Positions 10,441 through 27,326 of a DNA stretch of 64,000 nucleotides are shown one piece after another (the stretch's first letter is position 1; every line of letters starts with the position of its first letter). The notes below the pieces were generated by a model. That model was given only the letters and a program-made list of their open reading frames with translations, was not told the DNA's origin and did no database searches. Origin of the DNA: Punica granatum (taxonomy: Eukaryota; Streptophyta; Magnoliopsida; Myrtales; Lythraceae); the NCBI RefSeq assembly GCF_007655135.1, contig NC_045129.1, forward strand, positions 12,896,001 through 12,960,000, written 5' to 3'. The translations under genes and the position numbers were made by a program.

Positions 10441-13400
10441 GAGGGACGGTGGAAGGAAAGGTCAATTTAAATTCTCATATAATTTTTTTTTAAAATTATT
10501 TCAATCAAATTAAATTAGTTTAAGTGACTCTGCCATTATTCTAATTAAATAAATTCTTATATTCGAATATCGTGGATATAAAAAATATATATATATTAAG
10601 AAAGTTTTATCCTATGGTGAATCGAATCGATTAGACTCGAATTGAATTAGTTGGGGCTCGTTAAACTTTTAAATATCAGAATTCACACTAAGAAAATGAA
10701 AATTTTATTTATATGGCTGAAAATCAGTTTTGTGGTAAATGTCTGCTCCATCGACAGACAAAGAAAAATAGAAAAAAACAAAATAACAAAACATTAAAAA
10801 AAGTATGTGGTAATTAAAATATAATATAGCGTAATAGAGCAATTCTCGTCTAGTGATTAAAACGTCTCATATCCGACATTTAGTGGAACTATCCGTATCT
10901 CTTTATTAAATATTTCAAATTTTTATTTTAATGTATTAAACTTATCAACTCCTCTTGTTAAAAAAAAATGTGATAGTGAAAGGGAAAGCAAGGGGACAGA
11001 GAGAAGGAAAAAAAAAACTTTTAATTATTTATTTTATTATTTGAGAAAAAGGAGGGATGGATTTGTTTATTGCCACGCCACTTCCGCTGTCTACGTAAAC
11101 CTCGTTATTCTCGAACAGCAAACTGCTGTCTCTCGGGGGGGTTTGTTTTTTTTTTTTCTATCGGGTCCCCCATTTGTTTCGTTATTGCCATCGAATCCTT
11201 CATCATCAGTCATTTGATCCGCCGTCTGAGGTTCCGCATTCAGCCACGAAGCTTCATCTCCCTTCGGTGGTGACAATAAGCCGGGAGGGGATGGCCGTCA
11301 AAGACCAACGTGCAATATTTTGTGTGGATAATAGGAGAGAAGCGGAAAATGGATATTTTCTCCGAGCCGGATGCGGAGGTCGGGGGTGGGGCCAATTTAA
11401 AGAATTCCAAATTAGGATTCGAGTGAACAGAACCAACGTTGTTAAAGTCAGTGAAGTTTGGCAGTCTCTTGGAAATGCCGAGAAAGCATTAATTCCGTTC
11501 GTAATTTTCGGGTCAACTTGGAATACTTGATATGATATAGATAGATAGCATCACAATCGGCAAAGAAACTTGTCTCTCGAACGTTCTTGATTGCAACAAC
11601 ATTGGGTAGTCGGGACCATTGACGGTCAGCCACCAGCATTATAAGGTCCGTATGATCTAGCGCGGCTGCTCGTGACAGTGTATAATCTCAGTGGCTGCAC
11701 TCCCTAAGGATACGATCCATGCTCGAATCGCCGAGGGCATATCCACTCACAAATCACGCCTCGATATCAAGTCTCCTTGGGTGCTTGCTTGCTTGCTTTT
11801 GACATCATTTATTAAAATAGGAAGCGGGCGGTAGCATACAACGATCCAAGGCACAGTTACGGCCTTCTAACAGACTTAGATCTACGAGGATGGATCCGGG
11901 GAATGCATGAGGTGCGATAGTTAGACTCGTGAAAAATTATGTGTATATTTTTTAATATGTGGTGCCAGATTGTTCTATATTCGTATCCCTTTGACTAAAT
12001 ATCAAGATTCGTTCCTGACCTCGATGACGGGTGTTTGTTTACGCTAGGGGACGAGTCACCACCAATTCAATTCAATACAGTAGGGCATCTTCATGAGGGG
12101 AGGTGCCATCATGGGAGGGCAAGGGAAAAGAATGGGTGGAGATGATTAAAGTTAAGGGGGAAGGGGAAGCTATGGAAAAGTTGATGATGGATGGACATCG
12201 GGAGGGACAAAGGACGTGGACAGTCTTCGAGCAAAGAATAAGCAATGGTGCCAGGTGGTATGGTTAGGCTTTGCCGGAAAAATATCTTGCACAGTATCTG
12301 ACAGTGGGGGGCCCACATGATACAACCACCACCACAAAACTTCATTTGAAAATTCCCCACCACGCTTCATAAAGAACTCCATCCCACGACCCGACACGTG
12401 TCCGTCTCTTGTGTCTTTGAGGCCTTGACCTCAGCCAACAGGACGGTTGCTCGCTTCGAACCACCACCACCTTGTCCTCTTCCGTAATAATTAATTTAAT
12501 CATTATTTTTTTTTATTTTTTAAAAAATTTGTACTTATACTTTTTTTTTCATTTATTATTAAAATTAAATTTTCAATATTAAATTTTCATACTATTCATA
12601 CGTTTTTTTTTTGTAATTTTAATAATTTTTTTCAATTCAATAATATAATTATTACTTTTTTATCTTTTTTTTCAAATTAAATTAAATTAAATTTAATCTC
12701 GTTACTAAACGTTGTGTGAATATGTTTCTCTCCCTTATTTTACTTCACTTTTGTCGGTTAAGAAAACAAAGGAGATAAATATTCACCGTGCTCGATAAAA
12801 ATTCAGAATTTATCTCTTTAATGGTTACCTCTCCACATTCGCCTAACTTCCTTCCCCAAAAGTTTCCCATCATAAATGCGGGACCAAGAATGGAAAAGTT
12901 ATTAGGTGAATTTACCTTCTCATCTCGCACGTATGATATACAGGATCTAAGTTGGCGATGGTTCGGTACCCAACATTTGTAAATATGTATTCCATCACTT
13001 TGACACAAATTTATCATTCAAAAACATAAATTGATAAGATATTTTTGAATACATGGAAAACCGTTGATTAATTCAAATATAACGTAACAGTCTAAGTTTA
13101 TTATTATTATTATTATTTTCAAATAGAGAGGGTCAGCAATATTGTATAGAGATTCTGCTGAATTACTGATTCTAATACATGTCCATGTGGATGATCTTTC
13201 TCCTGCTAATTGACGGACTCTTCGTTCTTCTACCATTGAAAGAATAAGATAAATTTGAAGAAGACAAACATGACTTTGTTACTTGAACTGTTATTCTTCT
13301 TCTCGTACACTTGCGCATGTGACCATCAAAGACCTTACTTCCATATGGTTGTCCTCCTCCGTTCTTACTCACACAATGTGGCGATCCATATAATTTTGCC

Positions 13401-13832
13401 ACATGGTCTAATCTTGCTCACAAGTGTGGCGATTCAAATACCTTTATCACATGGAATAATCTCAAAGGACCATGCAATCGAGCCCCACAGTATGAATTCA
13501 TAATGAACAATGCCTGCAAAAGATTCAGCTCTATAATGAAGCCTAGCCACCACTGGAACCTAATGAAACATCAGGGCATTGATTAGAAGCTCGGAGCTTC
13601 AAACTGAAACTCCCATACTTCGATCCGAAGCTCTATCGCCTATTAAACCTATTGGTTATTCCTGTGACATATTGAAGCGTGATGTCTCGATGGATGTATT
13701 TTTGGAATTAGATTTGATACAGTAGTATTGCCAACATAAAAATTATTCGCAGAACCAATACACGTGGCATCGTATGATCAACATACGTGTTTGGGGCATC
13801 TCCGTAAATATATAAAGTTGGAGGAATTTTTA
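10441..13832. other. Long intergenic interval, BBX32-like to KH gene (left part)
   Basis: Mostly AT-rich and without a recognised gene. The 11050-12430 stretch has near-genic composition and overlapping short frames on both strands (for example 11174-11530 plus and 12109-12397 minus), but none matches a family I know. A GACACGTGTC palindrome near 12393 contains the CACGTG G-box core. AT-rich DNA resumes at 12490-12720. Confidence 0.4.
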
Positions 13833-14075
13833 GGCCGTTTGGATTCATAGTTAAAGTTACTTTGATTTTGACTTTAATTTTGATTGTGGAAAATGACAAA
13901 TGAGATGTGATTATAAATTTGACTTGAGAAACGTGTGTTTTTGTTTTGTAATGTGTTGAGTTAAAGTTAAAGTTAAAATTTTTGAATTGAGAAATGTGTA
14001 TTTTTGTTGTGTAGTGTGTTGAGTTAAAGTTAAAGTTAAAGTTAAAATTAACGAACTCTGAATCCAAACGGGGCA
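13833..14075. mobile_element. MITE family A, copy 1 (Tourist/PIF-Harbinger-like)
   Basis: A 243-bp element has terminal inverted repeats, GGCCGTTTGGATTCATAG at the left and the reverse complement of GCCCCGTTTGGATTCAGAG at the right. TTA flanks it on both sides (13830-13832 and 14076-14078), which fits the TWA target duplication of PIF/Harbinger MITEs. The inside contains two GTGTTGAGTTAAAGTTAAAG motifs. Three related elements lie at 35784, 46596 and 57936. Confidence 0.75.
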
Positions 14076-15005
14076 TTAAATTCTGATCCGGAGCGAAGAT
14101 GGAATCTAAGACACATGGCGTGCATGGCTCAGACTCTGAGCCGGGCAGATTCTGGAAGCGAGCTTTGGGTGACACCGTTTTAGAGTAGGGAGCAAAGAGA
14201 GGATAAAGCTTATTCAGAAGATTCCTCCAATTGAACTCGATAATTATCACGTGGAGATAAGCACTGGCAGTTGAAGGAAGCTAGTAACTGTCTCAACCCA
14301 CGTTCTCAAGGCTGAGGAATTTAGTAATTGGCAAACGATAGATGAAATCTATAAATACTAGAAGATCTCGCTAAAAAAAGGACACTTGGTCAACTCAAAA
14401 AATCGTATCTTTACAGTTTTTCATACCTTAGCTTTTAAGCTATTTATCTATAGGAGTAGGTGTAATTTAGATATTCCGAGCTTATAACGGCATGGTCGAT
14501 CCCTCAACTATTCATGTTCAAAGTCAGTGACAGCTGGACACGTCCTCAACAACACGATCACGACTCCATCAAACTGTAGTTAGAAGATTTCGCACTCATC
14601 CCGTGGCTATTTGCCATGAGAGAAGTCCTCTAGTTTTCCTGAAAATAAAAAATTGAAAACCGCCTTTCTTCCTTCATAAAAATCCAGAAACAAGTGGCAT
14701 CGATGTTGACTTGAATTAAGAGATCCTAAATTCAATTCTCATGAGTGAGACTCCTTGTACTGCTTTATTTCCCCTTCTTCGATCTCCTTTGTTGTCATTG
14801 GTCCTCGTTCGTAACCCAAAGAAAAGTTGATAATATCATCATCTTACAAAAAGCGGGCTCGACCCAATTTAGCCCACCAAGTGGGCCCAAGTAGAAGCCC
14901 ACTTCGGCCCAACTGCAGGAGAAGTCGCACTGGTAGCAAGTCGAACTCCTTACTCCCGCATCCCAATTTGCAGTCTGCGCTTGCTCAGGCTCACTGCCAC
15001 TGCAC
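14076..15005. other. Intergenic region upstream of the KH gene
   Basis: About 930 bp of mixed composition. The last 200 bp presumably carries the promoter and 5' UTR of the KH gene. GGCCCA/TGGGCC-type motifs at about 14877-14912 (for example AGTGGGCCCAAG) resemble site II elements of housekeeping promoters. No open frame is supported. Confidence 0.4.
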
Positions 15006-18000
15006 ATGGAGGCTTCCCCCGCCCCCGCCGGCCCACCACCGCCCAACCCATCGCCACCGCCGCCGCCACAACCACCACCACCGGCAGGACCTGTCCCTTC
15101 TACTTCCTTCGCTCCGGCATCCGCCTCCAGCACCACTAAGCCCACTGAAGCCTCGTTTAGAATTCTCTGCCCGGCAACTAAGACCGCCAAGGTCCCGCGC
15201 GACATCCCTGGTGCCAAAATCCGCGTCCTCGACGAACCTGCCTCTGGTTCCTCCTGCGAGGAGCGTGTAATCCTCGTTTACTCGCACTCAGCACCCATTG
15301 AAGCTAAGGAAGATACCAACGTCGACTTGAATTCAAGTTCGAGTCCGAGCTCGAGTGCGAGCACTGGAGTCCAATGGGGGTTGTCCTCCGCTCAGCAGGC
15401 TTTGGTGCGGGTGTTCGAGAGCGTCGTAGCAGTGGCTGAGGACACGGAGAAAGGAACTTCTCTTGGCAGTGATGAACGTGGAAATGCCGACCGGACAGTG
15501 GTCTGTCGGCTGCTGGCCGGGAGCAGTCAGGTGGGTTCTGCCGCTGGTAGGGAAGGAAGGTTACTGGAGAAGATTAGGCAGGAGAACCCAGTCTCCATTG
15601 GATTGGTCCCCAGGGATCAGCTTCCCCCCTGTGCTTCTCTTGCTGACGAGTTGATTGAGGTATATCTAGCCAATCCTTCTCCTTCGCTTGTGATGAATTT
15701 TGCCATTTCTTCTGTGCCCTAGGGTGTTGAACATCAAGCTTAGTAGCTCGGCTTATGCTTCACGTATGATATGTAAGCGAAAGTGTACAGATAGCATCAG
15801 TCATCATCTCTTGTGGCCGGAGCATAATTTTTAGACCTTTAGGTAACCCGTCTAAGATGGTGAACAATGTAAAAGCTCGTATTATCGGGATACTAAGGTT
15901 CTGACTTAGTGGCAGTTCACTCATGATCTTTTCATAGATTGTTCGTTTTTGAGGTTGAGTCCCTGAGTTTTCTCGACAGCAGGAACTGTCTGGTTAAAGC
16001 TTTTTATCATGGTTGAATCAATATGCAGATCAGTGGAAACATCTCAGCTGTGAAGCAGGCACTACTGTCTGCCTCAACTTATCTTCATGAGAACCCTGGG
16101 ACAGATCCTGTCCATTCCAGCACTTCTACGTTTTTTGGGGGAATGCATAGTTCAGCGGATACGATGCCACCACAGGACCATTCTTTTCCTCATCGGGGTC
16201 ATTCATCAGGGCGGTATCATGCTGATTATCACAAGAGGAATTATTCTCATGGTCCAGGGAAAATGGCTGGAGAAGAGGAGGTCCTATTCAAGTTGCTTTG
16301 TCAGCAATCTAAAGTCGGTAGTTTGATAGGAAAAGGTGGTTCAGTTGTACGAGCAATAGAAAATGACACTGGCGCTTATATCAAAATCGGCGATAATTAT
16401 CCGGACTCTGATGAGCGGATTGTTACGATATCTGCACGAGAGGCACGTCAGTTACATCGCATTGTCTCGAGCATTTCATCTCTCTTTGTTGTTGGCTCAT
16501 AAATATGATTGTATAGATTGATTCGCTCATTCTGTTTTCCTCCTTGTCTGTGTGAGCTTCAGAACCCAGAGCATAAAGGATCTCCTGCACAGGAGGCTGT
16601 TATGCGAGTGCATCATAGGATTGCCGAGATTGGCTTTGAACCTGGCAATCCTGTTGTTGCTAGGCTTCTTGTACCTTCGCCCCAGATTCGTTATTTGCTA
16701 GGCAAGGGAGGTTCTATAATAAATGAAATGAGGAGAGGTACAGGTGCTAATATTCGGATTTCTCCAAAAGACCAGTCTCCAAGATATGCCAACATTGATG
16801 AAGTTGTTCAGGTAACTTGCAATGCTCGGATTTTATCATTCTGAAACTTACTGCTACATGGGTCTGCATAAACTCCAAAATACTCCTGTATTTTGCATCC
16901 ATTACATTATGCTCTGGTCTAGTTCATGAGGCTAACTGGGATAGCTGGCGCTGACTTGGCGATTCTGCAGGTTATGGGGAATGTACAGGTAGTAGAGGAT
17001 GCTTTGTTTCATATTACCAGCAGAATTCGTGAGTACATGTTACCGAAACCTCCCCACTCAGGTTTTGCTGGCCCACCGTACAAGCCTCCTTTCTCTGACA
17101 TGCCACCTCCCCATTTTAGGCCGAGGCATAACCCTCACTCGCCTGGTCCTTATCCTCCACCACCGCCAGGTTCAATCCCTCACGGAGTTGATGGTCCTAT
17201 TCCTCCACGACCTCTTGATCATCAACCTCCATTTCCTCGTCCTCCTGGTGGAAATTTTGGGAGTGACGGCCCAGGTTATGGACCTCCTCCATTTGATAGA
17301 CCGCCTTCACCAAGAATGTGGGGCCCACAGGTAAGCTATCGCTGAAAGTTGTTCTGCATTAGCTTTGCAAGCTAGTTCATGATAAAATTGTTTCTAGGAT
17401 CCTTATTCTTTTCTATTTGATTTATTTTATTTAACTTATTTGTTTAATATTTTTTGTGTTACTATGCTCTTACATGGGTGTGATAGCAGCAGCCTTTTGG
17501 TGGTGGTAATCCTATGGGTCCAAGAAGTGGACCTCACGGAAGGTAATGACTCTCTCCTGCTTGACCAATGATGTGTTAAGAGGGAAGGAAACTGATAGTG
17601 AAGGTCCCTTTGAAACCCCATGGACACAATCAACCATGATAACTTGGACGCTCTTCATGTTGGGTTATTGAATTACTGAATCATCATCTTACCATTGCGT
17701 GAACTTTTCTGGCAATCGGTCTTATCCTTTTGTTTAACATTGCTAGCTTAAATTCATTTAACTAGCTTGAACAATCTTTAGCAACATTTTCTGCAGATGG
17801 AGATTTGAAAATGAGTAAGAAGAGGACTCTATTGATTTAGAAACATTCTTTAGGCTCTTTCTTTCTTGTCTATTTCGACAAGGCTAATTGAACACTGTCT
17901 GGAATGTGTGTTTGGGCAGTGGGAATCAAGGCCCAATAATGCAAGGGGCATCTGTTGAGGTTGTGATCCCTCAAACTCTGCTAGGCCACGTACACGGAGA

Positions 18001-18272
18001 AAACGATTGCAACCTGATTGACATCAGGCAGGTAAAGCAGATTCTTTTCTCTTCTATTTCCTAATCCAATGAATCAAACTTCAGCCCGATTCCTGAGCTT
18101 TTTTTTGTCGGACACGGGCAAAAATCTTCAGATATCTGGTGCAAAGGTGGATGTTTACGGCCCGAAGCCCGGGGCTACCGAAGGCGTCGTGGTGGTGGGC
18201 GGAACTCCAGACCAAGTCCGTGCTGCCCAGAGCCTCATTCATGCATTTATCCTATGCGGGCAGGCATTTTAA
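15006..18272 (+). CDS. Multi-KH-domain RNA-binding protein (HEN4-like family)
   Basis: Seven exons join in phase: 15006-15659, 16029-16442, 16563-16811, 16971-17330, 17487-17542, 17920-18031 and 18132-18272. They give 661 residues. A Pro-rich N-terminus (1-48) is followed by five KH modules. KH1 (about 51-92) keeps FRILCPA and GAKIRVLDE but lacks the GxxG loop. KH2 (about 165-250) has GREG, KH3 (about 302-380) has GKGG, KH4 (about 387-470) has GKGG, and the C-terminal KH5 (about 590-655) starts VEVVIPQ. A Pro/His-rich linker at about 475-560 separates KH4 and KH5. The family binds RNA in the nucleus or cytoplasm and affects mRNA processing and flowering regulators; the target here is unknown. 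I recall the closest Arabidopsis relative as At1g51580, next to MNS1. Intron 2 looks like a GC-AG intron, and exons 4 and 5 each have alternative in-frame acceptors. Confidence 0.85.
16443..16562 (+). other. Putative GC-AG intron 2 of the KH gene
   Basis: The conserved protein path (ISARE to NPEHKGSPAQ) requires splicing after GAG at 16440-16442, where the intron begins GCACGT, and before AAC at 16563 (CTTCAG). Both sides are phase 0. The nearest GT donor, at 16447, gives the wrong phase. Confidence 0.65.
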
Positions 18273-19527
18273 CTCCGACTATGTTCCTCCGAGGTAAAGT
18301 TTCTGCAGTAGGGCAAGGCTTGTAACTGCACTGTAAATTGCTCCACTGTAAATAGTACCTTTTCTTATCTTGTTTAATGTTCTTCTGAGTGCTAATGATC
18401 AGAGACAAATATGAATTGGTTGACAGCTGAAAGTGACAAGAACTTCTCGTGGAACCGATGAAGCAAATTTCTGGCCATGAATTTATTAGTTTATTAAAGA
18501 GGTTGACTTGTCACGGGTTTGATATTTTCTTATTTTGAAAGTCAAGAAGGGACCCAGTTGTTGAGTCCGTCGACCATATGTGAACAACTGAACGCAACCA
18601 ATAAATGATGTGACCTGTAAGGCAAGCAATCTCTCGTTAGGGCCACGGCTAAGAGCTTGGGTTGGGTTGGTTTTGGCTAGTTTTTACTCGCCTCTGTTGG
18701 CTATCGGGACACCATAACGAAAGGACTTACCATATGTGGCTGCACCGGGAAGCTATATCTAGCATCTTGGAGTGACTCGTCGTCTTTCATTAGAGCTTTG
18801 AGGTGTTGAGACGAGGATGGAGCTAATCTGGTCCCTGGGGTAGAGACCATATTGATTTCATAGTTAGCCGGCCAGTGGCGATGCAGGGACATTTTGGTGA
18901 CTTTTTGTTGAATGGCTCCGACGGGGTCGAGGAAAATTTCCGCCTGGGAACAGCATAAATTCACCATCGATCACGAGGTTGTTATGCAATGCGATTCTAC
19001 TTCCTACGGGTACAGCACGGAAATACCTCTCTATCATCACAAATGCCTTTCCCAAAGTCACTATTCGTTGTCCCATTTTCACTAGCCCTCCGCATTGGTT
19101 CGGTTCTATCGCTTATTTCTTTGACCACAACCAAGGCAGAAACGACTCCTAAAATCACTAATCGGTATTCATAGATATAAGGTTTCGTTTGGTAGACCGG
19201 AATGGAATGACATAATTTGTAGGTTGGAATGGAATGAAATTGATTCACGGGAGAATTGCCATTAACTGAAGCTAATCAGAAATGGCAAAAACTTGACTTA
19301 AGAAACGGCTGGGGTCGTACACTAATGTTGGAATCGATCGGATCATTGTACCATATCGGAAGTTGGTATCAAGTCCAGGAAGAATTACTATAGAGCAAGT
19401 GCACCCGATAATTTCTACTGGGCCATAGGACATTATTAACACCATCGCAGGTCGTTGGACCGTGTCGGGAAAGGGTCGACGGAGTATGGGATGACCCGTC
19501 AAACACTTCTTCTTCGCCTGCAGTAAC

Positions 19528-19528
<1 letters not shown>
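18273..19528. other. Interval between the KH and mannosidase genes
   Basis: The first 120 bp or so is likely the 3' UTR of the KH gene. The rest is intergenic, with short overlapping frames on both strands (18701-18967 minus, 18864-19082 minus) that I do not recognise. The segment at 19180-19240 with repeated GGAATGGAATGA looks like a degraded transposon end. Confidence 0.4.

Positions 19529-19562
<34 letters not shown>
19529..19562. repeat. (CT)n microsatellite in the mannosidase leader
   Basis: A pure CT run of about 34 bp, followed by a second CT run at 19681-19701, about 250 and 120 bp upstream of the mannosidase ATG. CT-rich leaders are common in dicot 5' UTRs. Confidence 0.8.
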
Positions 19563-19566
<4 letters not shown>

Positions 19567-19810
19567 CTCTCTGTGGAAATTTAGGAAATTGGAAAAGAAT
19601 CTCCGCCCACAGTCGACGGTCCGAACAAACAAAGTTCAACTTTCCTCTTGATTTGTTGCTTACTCCGTCTTCGTCCCTTTACTCTCTCTCTCTCTCTCTC
19701 TTTCGCGGACCCAGTCGATACGTTTCGGCCTTCGGATCGGATGGTTTGATGATCTGAAACGTGGTGGAGCTCACTGGGCCGAAAGGGTGTCGGAGGAGAT
19801 CTAATCCGCA

Positions 19811-26018
<6,208 letters not shown>

Positions 26019-27326
26019 GAGTCTTTTGCTCTCATTTATTCCTGGTCGGGAGCTATGGTTCTGGGCCCACGCTCCATCCTCGGAGGGATGTTGTATTATT
26101 CAAGTCGAAAAGTAACCTCATTTGGAGGCGAGGATAGGTTATGTATAGGATATTTCCACAGAGGTCATTAATTCAAATGCATAGTGCCCTCCCTGATGAG
26201 TGAAATAGTAAACTACAATTGTAATTTTGTGGGAATAATCTGCAATTACCCTTTAGGATCTGGGGAAGAGGTTCAGTAACTTCCCTTTGATTTAGAGTTC
26301 AGATCGAGAGATTTCAGAAAAAAGAACCCTTCCCATTTTTGTCCTTAAACAATTAATGGGTTGCTGTCTTTGTCTGGATCTGCTTCGGTTTTCGTTTTAC
26401 GATGTCCTGTTGAGTCATATCGTATCACCAGCCCCTCGAAACTCTTGTAATCTGCTTGGCACGTTCTGAAAGAGGGTTGGAGATATCGTAGATTTTCGTA
26501 TACGGCCATTATATTCTACTCGGGTACATATCGTAGATTTTGTCTCTGAATGCTCGAGGAGTGATTGAGATAGTAGTGTTGGGACTTCTGTTCACCCTTG
26601 ATGAGTAGATCTCAATTAGTAGTGATCTTGAGGTCCAGCCGGTGAGGCTCTGGTTAACTGCAGCATGAAGGGAAAGTCGAGCTGCACTGGTAAACTGCAG
26701 CATGAAGGGAAAGTCGAGCTTACAACTTACGGGTTGGGGCGTTATAACGAGAGAAAGTAATGACGGAAAAGGGAAAGAGTTAGAACAAGGTGTTCGAGTT
26801 ACCGGGTGAGTGGTGCGGCTCGGTTATTTATAGGCTCACTTGGGAACGCAGCCTAGTCGATCATTCCAACTCTCAAGTTCTTAGTTGGATGTACGCAGGC
26901 TGGGGGAACTACTCCTAGTGAGTAAGTCGGTACCAGGGGGGCTATTTGATGGTGACTTTGGTACTGTCCATGTCAACCCTCGCGATGAAGTTGTCCATGG
27001 GGCGGGACTAATGGTTCGAATCTCGCATCGGTTGTGCAAGTGGGAGATCCCGCGTCGGTTGAGCTGGGCGGTCCGGGAGGGCATTCGGCTCATTATGGTT
27101 GGGCCAATAAGTTTGGGCTGAAACCTACTGCGGCCCAATTCGGGGGGACCTTCTTGTTCACGGCTACTATGGAAGTCAGTCGTGCTTTTTACTGATACTG
27201 CGTGTGGAAATGGAATCGGAATATCCTCTTCGGAGGAGCAGAGAGCTGCAGCAGCTTCCGAGCTCCGATCATTCTCCCCCGTCATCGCCATGAGAGCCGC
27301 TCCAAAATCTTAACTTTACGGCTCCA
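26019..27326. other. Interval between the mannosidase and MTPC4 genes
   Basis: This holds the mannosidase 3' UTR (to about 26250) and the MTPC4 promoter and leader. A two-copy 37-bp tandem repeat lies at about 26656-26729. The 26880-27130 stretch has a GGTTCGAATCTCGC motif near 27014 resembling a tRNA B box, so a SINE is possible, but the A box and tail are unconvincing. From memory, a ZML GATA-type gene lies between MNS1 and MTPC4 in Arabidopsis; no such gene is seen here. Confidence 0.5.

Noticed and set aside
11640..11800. tRNA or structured ncRNA search in the GC-richer spacer
   Set aside because: No A/B box pair with acceptor-stem pairing and no match to plant microRNA sequences that I know.
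13708..14250. 180-codon minus-strand frame with repeated FNFNFNSTHY
   Set aside because: The repetitive peptide is a translation of the family A MITE; the same peptide appears at the 35.8-kb copy.
14795..15217. 140-codon minus-strand frame over KH exon 1
   Set aside because: A shadow of the Pro-rich KH N-terminus: Gly-rich low complexity and no other support.
26885..27121. 78-codon plus frame and a tRNA-like B box (GGTTCGAATCTCGC) before MTPC4
   Set aside because: No convincing A box, cloverleaf or SINE tail, and the frame resembles no family. Left as promoter-proximal spacer.
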